Shown piece by piece: positions 54,192-64,000 of a stretch of DNA of 64,000 bases. How positions within the stretch are numbered: position 1 is the stretch's first letter; every line of letters starts with the position of its first letter. Source of the DNA: Pleurodeles waltl (taxonomy: Eukaryota; Chordata; Amphibia; Caudata; Salamandridae). The translations under genes were made by a program, and so were the position numbers. Below the pieces are notes generated by a model, which searched no databases, had not been told where the DNA came from, and saw only the letters and a program-made list of their open reading frames with translations. The stretch covers positions 754,753,823 through 754,817,822 of the forward strand of contig NC_090438.1 of assembly GCF_031143425.1 (NCBI RefSeq), read 5' to 3'.

Positions 54192-56700
54192 CCATTGCTG
54201 CCAGGCTGAAATGCCTTGCCTGGTGGTTTCTGCCCCTTCTTCACCTTGGCAGATGGTGGTGTGACCTTGGGTCTGGCAGCTGGAGTCTTTGAGGTGGCCT
54301 TGCTGGGTGGTTGTGGCTCCTTCCCCTTGCTGGATGCTGTTCCCCTCTTCACCTTGCCAGGTGGCAGAATGATTTTGGCTTGTCAGGGATTGGTGGCACA
54401 CTGGCTGGCCTGACAGGTGCCCCCTTTGAGCCTCTGATAGCTGCAGGAACCACAGGGGACGTCGACTTGGTGGCGTAGGTGCTGGGCTGGGTTCTGGCCA
54501 CCCTGGCTCGAGGGAAAGGATGGGGGTAGGGGTAGGGAAGAGGTCAATGTTTGCCAGGAAAAGCTTCTTAGGGACACTGGGGCGGGAAGAGGGAGAGGGT
54601 TTGGGAGTGAAGGAAGAGGGAGTGGTTGTAGGAGGTGTCTGTCTGCTGAGTTTGGGTGCAGGTGCATGGGCTGGATGCTGTTGTGAGGTGGATGGCTGTT
54701 GGGTGGGTGGGTGCTTGCGTTTGTGTACTTTGGGGGGAGGGGTCACAGACACACTGGGAGAGGACACAGGGGACGTGTGCATGGATGTGGGGGTGGTGAC
54801 TGCCAGTGAGGGGTGTGTTGTGATGGGCGTGCTGGTGATGGAGGTAGTGGATGAGGATGTAGTGCAGTCAGGTGTGAGTGGAGACGCTACTGGGAGGGAA
54901 GTGGATGAAGAGGAGGAGAGGGACACAGTGGAGGCAGTGGATGTTGGTGTGTCTGCATGGGGATGGTGCTTGTGGGAGTGCCTGTGAGATGAAGTGTGGT
55001 GCTTGTGTTTGCCTGAGACACTTTTGTGTGTTGATTTGTGTGAATGCTGGTCTGAAGGTGTGCTTGGGATAGGCTGGGGTTTAGGGGATTGCGACTGGGT
55101 AGAGGAAGTTGGAGGGGGGAGGCTGGAGACAGGAACAATGGCTGCCATCAGTGCGGAGTCTAGAGCCTGAAATGCTCTCTGTTGGGCCGCCACGCCAGAG
55201 TGAATGCCCTCCAGGTATTCATTTGTTTGTTGCAAATGCCTCTCAACACCCTGGATGGCATTCAGAATGGTTGACTGCCCAACAGTGAGGGTTCTCAGGA
55301 GGTCAATAGCCTCCTTACTGAGGGCAGCAGGGCTGACTGGGGCAGGGCCTGAGGTGCCTGGGGCGAAGGAGATGCCCACCCTCCTGGGTGAGTGGGCACG
55401 GGAAACACGCTGAGGGTCTGCTGGGAGGGTGGTGCTGGTAGGGGGGTGGTGTCTGTACCTGTTGTTGGGGTGGGCACAGAGGTGTCCGCCACCGCCAGGG
55501 AGCTTCCATCGGAGGAGGAGTCGCTGTCTGTGGTGTCCCCTAATGCACCCATCGTGGTGCTCCCATCGCCCTCTGTCCCACTGGTGCCCTCACCGTTGGT
55601 GGATTGGCCTCCAGTCCCATGTGGGATGCAGCTCCCTCCATTGTCGGTGCCTCTGCTCCTCTGCCAGATGATGCTAATGCACACAAGGACAGGGTGACAA
55701 ATCAAAAAGGGGGGGGAGAGACAGAGGATACACTTGGTCACTGCCAGCAACACCACTACCGTTGGCGTACACAACACACAGGGAGCAGCCCTATGCACTA
55801 GGCCATGCACTACCAGTTACTAAGATAGTCACCAGCCCATGGGGTACAATGCCTAACGCCATTAGCTGCACACCTGAAACCCACAGGACCCTGCCCAGTA
55901 GTAGATGCCCACTAACACTATTGGGGTTGAAGTGCTTCAGAGCCTGCCCAACAAGGGAGCTACCCTGCCATGTTCGCCCTGGCCTAGGGGCACCCACAAC
56001 CCACATCCCCCACCCAGGTAAACCTTAACGCGCGCACAGTCATGATTCTGAATCTGTACTCACCCCCTTTTGGCTGCTGTGATGCCTTCAAGCGCCTATC
56101 CAACTCCGGATAGGCCACCACCAGGATGCAGAACATTAGGGGGGGCAGGTATGACGGACACCCCTTCCTCGTTGGGAGGCCAGCCCCAGCTGGGCCTCCA
56201 CCGTCTTCCTTGCCCAGCGGCGCAGGTCCTCCCACCGTTTGTGGCAGTGGGTGCTCTGCCTGTCAAAGACCCCCAGGGTCCGCACCTCCTTGGCGATGGC
56301 ACGCCAAATACCCTTTTTCTGATGGGCACTGACCTGCATGGAAAAGACAGCAGAAAGGGGAATTAGTTAACCGTCCAGACCGTCAGACTTATGGCCCACC
56401 AGATCACTCCCATCCCCTGTCTGACATACATTGACCACCATACATGCAGCACTCTGGCCAGGACGCCTCAGCCCCCCCTACATGTGGCTTACACACACAG
56501 CAATCCATACATTCATGCCCCACGCATCATGCTCACAGTGTACTCACCTGTTTGTCTGGAGGACCGTAGAGTAACGTGTATTGGGGTAGGACCCCATCCA
56601 CCAGTTTCTCCAACTCCGCAGTGAAGGCAGGGGCCCCTTCCTCAGACCCATGAGCCACTGTCGCTTCCAGACACAGGTCACAGCAGCACTTGCAGTGTAG
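54192..56700 (-). pseudogene. Harbinger accessory protein 1: NAIF1-like Myb/SANT domain plus H1-like tail
   Basis: Minus strand, three inferred exons. Exon a (to a GTGAGTA donor at 56546) encodes FTAELEKLVDGVLPQY. Exon b (acceptor CATGCAG just above 56336) encodes GIWRAIAKEVRTLGV..STHCHKRWEDLRRWARKT; together they form a Myb/SANT-like DNA-binding domain of the NAIF1/Harbinger type, with a likely 1-nt frameshift near 56135 and a GTGAGTA donor near 56062. Exon c (acceptor near 55677, CTGGCAG|AGGAGC) runs 55677-54192: an acidic/Ser-rich start, a helical FLEGIHSGVAAQQRAFQ segment, a Ser/Thr/Pro/His-rich middle, then in another frame a Lys/Pro/Ala tail (SKGKEPQPPSKATSKTPAAR) ending TGA near 54192, like a histone H1 tail. 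In the family, Myb proteins bind the element ends and bring the transposase to the nucleus. Confidence 0.75.
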
Positions 56701-57013
56701 GTCCTCTGCTGTTGAAGGTCAGGTAGTAAGTCAGTGAATAGATAGAAAATGGCGGTCACATCCACGGCGGTGCGTACCGTCACCACCGCCGTACATCGCC
56801 ATTGGCTCCTGGAACCCATAGGGCCCAATAATAACCAAAGCGAACCTGCGCGGTGGTCGTCGACCGACTACCGCAACGACGCACAACGCCAGCGGAATTA
56901 CCTCATTTCCACTTGTCCCTCCTCACAGGTCAGGCAGCCACCATTTCAGGGGGCACAGGCCATGGCACCTAACTGCATCACAGCACACATTGGCACAGCA
57001 ACTGACTCTCGGA

Positions 57014-58221
57014 TTCACATACAGGTTCTGTAAAGGAAAAGATGCATCATTATATCAATTGATGTGTGAATATGAGCCTCTGCTCACCGCTTTCCTCCAT
57101 AATCTTCAACCACTGAGGATGAACATGAGATGGCGACATCCTCCGGTGTACAGACCCCTGGTGGACCTTGCGACAATGTAGGACAGACACATCATACGAA
57201 CATACAGACTTGATCAGGCCATAATCCAAGAACTGTGTGCCCAATTGGAACCAAACCTGATGTCAGCTATCCGCCAGCCCACAGGTATCCTCCCTCTAGT
57301 GCAGGTCCTGTCAGTGCTCCATTTCCTTGCAAGTGGTTCCTTCCAAACAACAGTGGCCATGGCATCAGGGATGTCTCAGCCAATGTTCTCCAACGTGTTG
57401 TCAGCCCTGCTGAAACACATGCACAGCTACATTGTATTCCCCCAGGTGGAGAATTTGGCCACAGTGAAAACTGATTTCTATGCCCTAGGACATATCCCCA
57501 ACATCATTGGTGCCATTGATGGTACCCATGTAGCATTTATCCCCCCCCCCCGGAGAAACGAACAAGTGATCAGGAATAGAAAAAGCTATCACACTATGAA
57601 TGTGCAGATGGTGTGTTTGGCGGACTAGTACATCTCCCATGTGAATGCCAAGTTTCCTGGCTCTGTGCTTGACGCCTTTATCTTGAGGAATAGCAGCATC
57701 CCATATGTGATGGGCCAACTCCAGAGGCACCGGGTGTGGCTAATAGGTGAGCCCAAGGTCCCCACCCAGTATAAGTTGGTGCCTGGGTATGGGGTTGTCC
57801 TTAAGGGTTACTGTGTGTCTAACAGGTATACCTCGATATTTGTAGGTGACTCTGGTTACCCCAAACTCTCATGGCTACTAGCCCCAGTGAAGAATCCCAG
57901 GACAAAGCCAGAGGAACGTTACAATGAGGCACATGGGTGAACAAGGAGGATAATTAAAAGAACCTTTGGCCTCCTGAAGGCCAGGTTCCGGTGCCTCCAT
58001 CTGACAGGTGGATCCCTGTACTACTCACCCAAGAAGGTGTGCCAGATCATCATTGCATGTTGCACAACCTGGCCTTGAGACGCCAGGTGCTTTTTCTGCA
58101 GGAGGATGAGCCTGGAGATGGTCTTGTGGCAGTGGTGGAGCCTGTGGACAGTGAGGAAGAGGAGGCAGAGGAAGAAGATGTGGACAACAGAAGTAAAATA
58201 ATACAGCAGTACTTCCAGTGA
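57014..58221 (+). pseudogene. HARBI1-like DDE transposase, catalytic part (broken)
   Basis: One frame, interrupted by stops at 57179 (TAG), 57626 (TAG) and 57938 (TGA) and a 1-nt shift near 58057, after which the homologous tail continues to 58221. Before the first stop: PPVYRPLVDLATM. Helix-turn-helix-like part: SGSFQTTVAMASGMSQPMFS. First Asp: NIIGAIDGTHVAFIPP; second conserved block: VNAKFPGSVLDAFI; second Asp: VGDSGYPKLSWLL; Glu region: EERYNEAHG then RTFGLLKARFRCL. The tail is acidic (EEEEAEEEDVD). This matches the PIF/Harbinger nuclease that cuts at the terminal repeats. Non-functional as it stands. Confidence 0.92.
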
Positions 58222-58509
58222 CACACAGGTAAGACACTGTAACTTCACTTTACATTTCAGTTTTCTGTTTGACATTGTACATGGCAGCCTGATTTCCCTA
58301 TGTCTATGGCCACTTACTGTACCCTTTGGCATCTCTATTTTTAGATCTCTGTGGCCCACTCTGGCTCCTGGTATGTTTACTGCTGCCCACTAAAGGTCAT
58401 ACCAATGTATATATAACTGTACATATGACTTGCAATGTTTTCAGACTGTTGTACTAATACATATTTCAATCATTTGACAGACTCAAGATTTGTATTTGTT
58501 CCAAGGGTG

Positions 58510-58515
58510 TTTATT
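58510..58515 (-). terminator. Polyadenylation signal of accessory gene 2
   Basis: Minus strand AATAAA about 180 bp beyond the stop of the 58697 frame, on the correct side for that gene. Confidence 0.55.
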
Positions 58516-58696
58516 AAAGTGCTCATACGTAGAGGGGGATGTGCAATGAGCTGGGGTGATGGTGGAGGAATGTCCAGTTAGAGTCCACTCTCTTGGTATC
58601 ACAGGTGCATTGTCCAGTGGGGCATAGGAAGGGGAGTAATGGCAGTTCAAGGACAAGGTGACAGAGTTGGACAGAAGGGTGACAATCAGGAGAGTC

Positions 58697-60248
58697 CTAT
58701 TTCCTGGTGGGAGTCTTGGCAATGTTCTCTGGCTTCTGCCTGGATCGCAGGGACTGTTTGCGGGTTGGTTCTCCTTCTGCAGGGGGTGGGGTGCTGGTGG
58801 CCTGTTGGTTCTGTGGTGGGGCCTCCTGTCCACTAGCGCTGGCGGAGGTGGAGGGCTGTTCTTCGGTGTGGCTAGTGTCAGGGGCCCGTTGTTGTGCCAC
58901 TGCCTCCCTCATGGTCTTGCCCATGTCAGCCAACACCCCTGCAATGGTGACCAGGATGGTGTAGATGTTTTTGAGGTCCTCCCTGATCCCCCGGTACTGT
59001 CCCTCCTGCAGCCGCTGGGTCTCCTGCAACTAGTACTGTATCTGGCCCATGGTCTCCTGGGAATGGTGGTACCCTCCCAGGATGTTGGTGAGGGCCTCCT
59101 GGAGAGTCGGTTCCGTGGGCCTGTACTCCCCCTGTCGCACAGCAGTCCTTCCAGTTTCCCTGTTGTTCTATGCCTCTGTCCCCTGAACCGTGTGCCCACT
59201 GCCACTGACCCCAGGTCCCTGATCGTCCTGTGTTTGTGGGGTTGCCTGGGGTCTATGTAGTGGTGGACACACTGCTGATTGACGTGTCCTGGGGACAGTG
59301 GCATGGGCCCACTGGGTGGGTGCTGTGCTGGTGTTTCCTGAGTGGGGATGGCTCTGTGGTAGGTTGGGACTGTGGCAGGGTAACCGACTGTCCAGAGGTC
59401 CCTGATGGGCCAGGTTGGTCATCGTGATCCAGGCGTGCAGAGCTGCTGTCATCACTGTGGGCCTCCTCTGGGGGGCACTGGATGTTGTTGGCAACTCCTC
59501 TCCAGGGACGTTGAGTAGGGGTCGTAAGGGGATGAAAATGCAGTGTTATTGTATCTGTGTGTGCCATCTTGTGCAAGGGTGTGTTTCCCTGTATGGTTGG
59601 GATAGCCCTGTCAGCTTTGCCTTGTGTGCATGATGATTTTGTGGGCTAGGTGATTCTCTCTAACGGGCATGCTGTGGTGATGGGTGTCCATGCAGGTCTG
59701 TGATGGGGGTCCATGGATTGGTGTTACATGCAGGGCTTGGTATTGGGATGGGTTGTTGTGATAGTGGGGTATATGTGAGGTGGTGGAGTGATGGGGGTGA
59801 GGGTAGGGGTAGGAGTTTGGGATGGCATGCAGGTAGGGTGGGGGATATAGTAGTAAAGATATGACTTAACAGAGGCCAGTCCTCCTGCTACTCCTGCGAG
59901 GCCCTCGAGATGCATTATTGCCAAGACTTGCTGCTCTCATGTTGTTAGTGGTGGGGGAGAAGGTGGGGGTCCACTGCCAGTCCTCTGTACAGCTACCTGG
60001 TGTCTTGCAACCACGGAACGCACCTTCCCCCGTAGGTCGTTCCACCTCTTCCTGATGTCATCCCTTGTTCTTGGATGCTGTCCCACGGCGTTGACCCTGT
60101 CCACGATTCTCCGCCATAGCTCCATCTTCCTAGCAATGGACGTCTGCTGCACCTGTGATCCGAAGAGCTGTGGCTCTACCCGGATGATTTCCTCCACCAT
60201 GACCCTTAGCTCCTCCTCTGAAAACCTGGGATGTCTTTGGGGTGCCAT
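58697..60248 (-). pseudogene. Harbinger accessory protein 2: Myb/SANT-like protein with coiled-coil C terminus
   Basis: Minus strand. ATG at 60248-60246 starts a 103-codon frame (to 59937) with a clear Myb/SANT-like domain: RFSEEELRVMVEEIIRVEP..LWRRIVDRVNAV..RDDIRKRWNDLRGKV, the Myb_DNA-bind_5 type. Downstream, the frame 59029-58697 begins LQETQRLQEGQYRGIREDLK (after an in-frame TAG), is helical, and ends in a Lys/Arg-rich tail; it probably is the C-terminal exon. The intervening region has weaker frames, and an intron with donor CACCAG|GTAGCT near 59990 is likely. It is distinct in sequence from accessory protein 1, so this element carried two different DNA-binding helpers. Confidence 0.75.
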
Positions 60249-60769
60249 GGATGTGGTGTGAGTGATATGTGTGAGGATGTGTGGTGTGATATGTGGGGTG
60301 ATGTGTTGTGGTGTGTGCTGTGAGGTGCGTGGATGGTGTATGGGTGATGGTGTTCTCTGGCTCAGATTGAGTGGGTGCTCCTGGCTTGTGTCTCTCTCTG
60401 TTGGCAATCTTTTTTCTTGTTGAAAGGGTTGTGGGTAATGTGGGTGTGTGTGTTTTATAGTGGTCTGAGTGTGTGGGTGTGGTGCGTGTATGTGTGTCAG
60501 GTGTCTGTAGTTTGAATTGTCCAATGTGGTGTAGTTTTGTAAGTGTGTGTGTATTTTGAGCGCGGCGGTGTGTACCGCCAATGGTTTACCGCAGTTGAAA
60601 GACTGCCGTGGTGATTTGTGGGTCCTGATACTGTGGGCGTATTCCTGTTGGCATACCGGTGTGGGTTTTGCTACCGCCAATTTATCACTGACCTTTGGTC
60701 TGGCGGACTTGTGTGGGTGTCTGTTTTGTGGCGGATTTCTCAGTGTGGGTCATGATACCCGTAGTGGAA

Positions 60770-60848
60770 TACTGCCGCTGTCACAGTATGTTGGCGGCCG
60801 TCAGCACTGCGGTAGCCGGCATTTACCGCCAGGGTTGTATTGAGGGCC
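60770..60848 (+). repeat. Harbinger right terminal region
   Basis: Ends ACCGCCAGGGTTGTATTGAGGGCC. Carries several CCGCC/GGCGG motifs upstream, as on the left. Confidence 0.85.
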
Positions 60849-61660
60849 ATAATGTTCATTTTCACCCAAATGATTCAACAAGGCAATAGTATCCTGATTG
60901 CTTGCATCCTGTGTCTTTAAAACAATGAGTAAATCATCAATATACTGAGCCAATGTTGATTGAAAAGGCATTTCCAATGCTTCCAAATTCTTTTTCAACA
61001 CCTGATTAAATATGGATTGGGATTCTGAAAATCCTTGTGAGATCATAGACCAGCAATACACACGATTAAAAAATTTAAACAAAAGATAAACTGGCTACCT
61101 CACTCAGAGGCACTGAGAAAAATGCTTGTGACAAATCCACTACTGTGAACCATTCTGCGTCACATGGAATTTGAAACAAAATCACTGCTGAATTGGGTAC
61201 CACTGGACAACATTTGACCACAATATCATTAATTTTTCTCAAATCCTGAACAATGCAAAATTTCCCACTTGGCTTTCGCAAACCCATAGTAGGTGAATTA
61301 AATGGGCTGCTCAGCATTTCTTTCAACCTTGCTTAACAAAATCTGCAACTCCAGGAGTAACTCCTTCAATTACATCTGGTGCCATGTGATATTGTAGAGT
61401 TTTCGGAAAAACTGCATTGGGTTTCACTCTAACTTTGACTGGTTTAACTCCTTTGATTAGACCAATATCTTTTCCAGAAAGATCCCAAACTGTTGAAATA
61501 ACTGTGTCTCATAAATCAATTGGCAGGTCGAACACTGTAAATGCAGGATAAAGAGTAATCAACGGAAACTCTTCATCAATCAAATTACAATTTACAATTG
61601 GCAAACAAGATTCCTTATCATCACTGTTTGTATGAATGGCATTTCCATCATTTATGCAAG
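60849..61660 (-). pseudogene. ERV RT, N-terminal fingers/palm part
   Basis: Minus strand 61326-61075: MLSSPFNSPTMGLRKPSGKF, VQDLRKINDIV, TVVDLSQAFFSVPL (first catalytic Asp). A frameshift near 61080 follows, then 61082-60849: GFSESQSIFNQVL and AQYIDDLLIV (catalytic YIDD), DTIALLNHLGENEHY to the Harbinger junction. It continues at 52238 with PAKLQYC, leaving only the target triplet between. Gammaretrovirus-like RT order. Confidence 0.92.
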
Positions 61661-61679
61661 TAATCGAACATCTTGTTTT

Positions 61680-62420
61680 TCACAGCAAATCTCTTCCCAA
61701 AAGGTATACAGGACTTGAGTCACAGACTACGAATCTGTGCATGCCTTCAAAATTACCAATTTTAACAGGAATCGCCTCAGTAATCGGACTTGTCAAATGC
61801 TGATTTGCTACTCCTGCAACCTGTAGTGTTTTCCCAGAAAGTGGCACATCAGGGACTTCTGCAGTTCTGACAGAGCATGTAGCTCCTGTGTCAACCAGGA
61901 AAGAAACATCATGGCCATTACATGTTCCATTTACATAAGGACCACTCTGATCCACCTCTAATGAAGCTACTAGCACACATTCTTCTTCATCCAAACTTTC
62001 ACTCACAATTTCGTCACTAAATTCATCCTCACTGTTTAAAGGAAACTGTTCTATGCATGGTTGACTGTTTTGACTTAACTTTTGACCCACATTCTTCTGA
62101 GGAACTACTATCTGCTGCTGTGCCACTGGAGCCATTGGAGCTTGAGGTATTTGCATTGGCTGTTGTGGCATAATTTGCAGCTGCGGTTGCATTTGCTTTT
62201 GTTGTGGTACCTGAAAACGTGGCACCTGTTGTTGTGGAATTTGCATTTGCTGAGGAATCTGCTTCTGATTATTCATATTCTGGACATTTAAATTAGGATT
62301 CCGAATTCTTTGTCCTCTCAAATTAGGAAATTGATTATATTCATTCATCTGCACAACACCTTCCTGTGTCCTCATTTGACAGTACTGTTTCCAATGTCCT
62401 CCACCCCACAAGCATGACAA
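61680..62420 (-). pseudogene. ERV protease with Gln/Pro/Met-rich leader
   Basis: Minus-strand frame of 246 codons. It starts at the nucleocapsid zinc knuckle remnant (GGGHWKQYC), passes through a long Gln/Pro/Met-rich spacer (about residues 30-115) and an acidic stretch, then the aspartic protease: SFLVDTGATCSVRT (active site, about residue 185) and VYLLGRDLL at the end. The frame is open throughout, the longest intact piece of this provirus. The Gln-rich spacer is unusual in length. Confidence 0.9.
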
Positions 62421-64000
62421 AGTAACATCATCTTCATTGTCTGCATATCACCTGAATCAACATTAGTATTCAAATCAACACCTACATGACTCTGAACCAT
62501 TTGCATGTTTCCCTGTTGTTGTTGAATTGCCTGCATCCCTGATAGTGCTGCTCTAATCTGATTCACAATTGCCTTTTCTTTCAATTCCTTCTGCTTCATT
62601 TCAATCTCATCACTGCAGTATTTAGCAAACTGCAATATTTTATCAACTGGTTTTGCTTGCCAGCAAATCAAATGACTCCTAAGCATGTTACTACCTTCAG
62701 GTCTCCACCCTTCAACAAACCTGAAAACAAAATGAATCATGCCTTTCGGCTCAATTGTTTCTGTACCACTGTAATGTTTGAATGCCTGCAACAACCTTTC
62801 ATAATATGCCAATCAATATTTTTAGAAGAAATTATAATTTTTTTCAAATGAAATCACCTTGTAATAGCTTTTCATTGTTTAAGGTGATGGTGCACCTGTA
62901 ACTGGATCTCATAGAGGTCCTCTTGTCAGCCAATCAACACTCCTTTTACATTCAATTCATAAATCAGCTGGGACCACTATTTTTAACAATGTTTTTAAAT
63001 CCTCCCACAGGCATTTTGCGAGTTTCACAAACCTATCTGTCTGCTGGTACCACTGGTTTCTCTCTCAATCTCAGGTAATCATTTGTGAATTACAAAATAT
63101 CACTCCTGCTCCAAGGGACATGAACATAGTTCCCTCCAGGAATTTCTCTCATTGGTAATATCTTTACTAGAATATCAGCCTGCTGTATATCAGTCGAGTT
63201 CAAATTTTCAGACTCTTTTTTCTTCTGATCTCTTTTCTTTACCCATCTGCCTTCCCATTTATCTAATGCTTCTCATGTTTGAATAATTTGAATTAATTAT
63301 CTAATGAGAATTTCCATTCCTGGTGATCTCAGTTCTCAATATCTTTTGAATCAAATTCAAATCTGTAACTCCTTTTCAATGGCTTTGATATCTCAATATT
63401 CCCTTCATATTTTCCTGCAAGTTCTGATCATTTCTAATGTGCCAAACCTGCTCTGTTTGTGACATATTTACACATGAAGCATAACTCATCTTCATTATAC
63501 AAGTCAATTCTAGTTAATTCAAGTGGTTCCTTCAATCTTTTCATTTAATTCTAATTTTAATCTTGCTAGTTTTAGTGTTCTTTCCCCTTCAGCAACTGTT
63601 TTTATTGCTGATGCTCCACTCACTTTCTCCAACCAATCTCTTGACTGCTGAGCTGTCAAGCCTTGTAAAGAAACATTATTATTCACACTGGGCACTCATT
63701 GTAGAGTATTACATGGCGGACCCATTACTCTTTCAGGTGTCATCAGAATTGAAAGTGGATCTGAATTCGACTTCTCCAAATTTTGAGAGATCCTGGAATA
63801 AGTTAAATCTATATATGGACCTGTTTTGTCAAAAGTCTGATTCATTTGACTCATAACTCTCACAATAGCATTGAGTCTCTCCATTTCTGCATTTGACTTA
63901 AACAGATTCTGCACATTATTACTACTATTTCCCTGGCCGTACAATGGAATAACAGGACCAATTGTAGAAGGAACTGTTAATGCTTCTGGGCTTGATGTAG
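62372..64000 (-). pseudogene. ERV gag (capsid and nucleocapsid, broken, runs off window)
   Basis: Minus strand. 63944-63696 encodes an N-terminal helical piece (YGQGNSSNNVQNLF...). Around 63180-62880 a decayed capsid segment reads PMREIPGGNYVHVPWSRSD and FTNDYLRLRE. 62812-62372 encodes the capsid C-terminal half (MAYYERLLQAFKHYSG, WRPEGSNMLRSHLICWQAK) and ends at a C-x2-C nucleocapsid motif (CHACG), where a frameshift moves the rest of the zinc knuckle into the protease frame. Several stops lie between the pieces. Matrix is beyond the right edge. Confidence 0.8.

Larger units (their letters stand above)
52242..60848 (+). mobile_element. Complete PIF/Harbinger element, copy 2 (8.6 kb, three genes)
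   Basis: Left end GGCCCTCATTACAACCCTGGCGGT; the right end, reverse-complemented, starts GGCCCTCAATACAACCCTGG, differing at one of 24 positions. The flanking triplets are TTA (52239-52241) and ATA (60849-60851), a Harbinger-type 3-bp TTA/TAA duplication with one change; retroviral RT coding resumes on either side. Contents: transposase on the plus strand (first exon near the left end, catalytic part 57014-58221), a Myb/SANT accessory gene on the minus strand inside the inferred transposase intron, and a second Myb/SANT gene on the minus strand near the right end. All are decayed. Strand is that of the transposase. Confidence 0.94.
37355..64000 (-). mobile_element. Endogenous retrovirus (class I, gamma/epsilon-like), heavily interrupted
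   Basis: Reading the minus strand from the right edge: gag capsid and nucleocapsid, aspartic protease, RT, RNase H, integrase, env, then an LTR-like region with a TATA box. The 5' LTR and start of gag lie outside the window. Retroviral sequence is in segments 60849-64000, 51659-52241, 49382-50939 and 37355-40901, separated by Harbinger, MITE and LINE insertions; the DIRS abuts the last segment. Class I assignment rests on the YIDDLL RT motif, the LLGRDLL end of protease, an integrase C-terminal LEPRWKGPY motif, and env with a CYVC motif. All genes carry stops or frameshifts, so this is a dead provirus. Only the visible pieces are described. Confidence 0.88.

Noticed and set aside
54520..54987. 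155-codon plus-strand frame opposite the Harbinger accessory exon
   Set aside because: Gly/Val-rich antisense of the Ser/Thr/Pro-rich coding exon; explained by composition.
57014..58221. Domesticated HARBI1 host gene
   Set aside because: It lies between intact terminal inverted repeats, has three in-frame stops and a frameshift, and is accompanied by the element's accessory genes.

Overview
The window is about 64 kb of giant-genome vertebrate DNA with no recognisable host gene. I see no tRNA or rRNA gene that I would defend and no CRISPR or operon structure. The content is DIRS, PIF/Harbinger, a class I (gamma/epsilon-like) endogenous retrovirus (ERV), a long two-ORF non-LTR retrotransposon, palindrome-rich MITEs and kilobase-scale simple-sequence arrays. 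This mix best fits a salamander; a newt such as Pleurodeles is plausible because Harbinger and DIRS elements are expanded in urodeles. That is an inference from repeat content, not a species identification.

Left part (1-29.9 kb). A Harbinger element runs off the left edge and ends in a terminal inverted repeat at 2795. Unannotated sequence and minisatellites follow (7.0-8.3 kb and 10.3 kb). Between 11.3 and 18.1 kb lies a mosaic of GC-rich tandem units, AT-rich inverted repeats, a hAT-type element with an exact 8-bp target duplication (13434-14583) and a fold-back element (17534-18112). A 2.2-kb degenerate minisatellite (18.2-20.5 kb) is followed by a second fold-back carrying an inner element (20.6-22.0 kb), a retroposed insert with an 18-bp target duplication (23892-24536), and a purine-rich tract split by a 570-bp palindrome-cluster MITE (26626-27195).

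Right part (about 30-64 kb). This is one nested structure. A decayed ERV lies on the minus strand: gag at the right edge, then pro, RT, RNase H, integrase, env, and a TATA-bearing 3' LTR-like region. Four elements interrupt it: a Harbinger element (52242-60848) inside RT, a palindromic MITE (50940-51653) between RT and RNase H, a LINE (40902-49381) inside integrase, and a DIRS element (31521-37354) in the LTR-like region. The first three junctions are supported by target-site duplications, by continuation of retroviral coding sequence on both sides, or by both. The DIRS is bounded by its own circle-junction logic.

The elements differ in preservation. The LINE keeps two uninterrupted ORFs (about 1081 and 1202 codons) in the same frame, separated only by TAG-CAA-CAA-ATG, so it is probably the youngest insertion. 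The DIRS keeps an intact RT/RNase H ORF but has broken gag and recombinase frames. The Harbinger transposase has stops and a frameshift. The ERV is the most decayed.

The most interesting candidates are the LINE with its same-frame ORF1/ORF2 junction, the three-gene Harbinger layout (transposase plus two antisense Myb/SANT proteins, one with a histone-H1-like tail, sitting in the inferred transposase intron), and the conserved dyads in the 92-bp LTR repeats.
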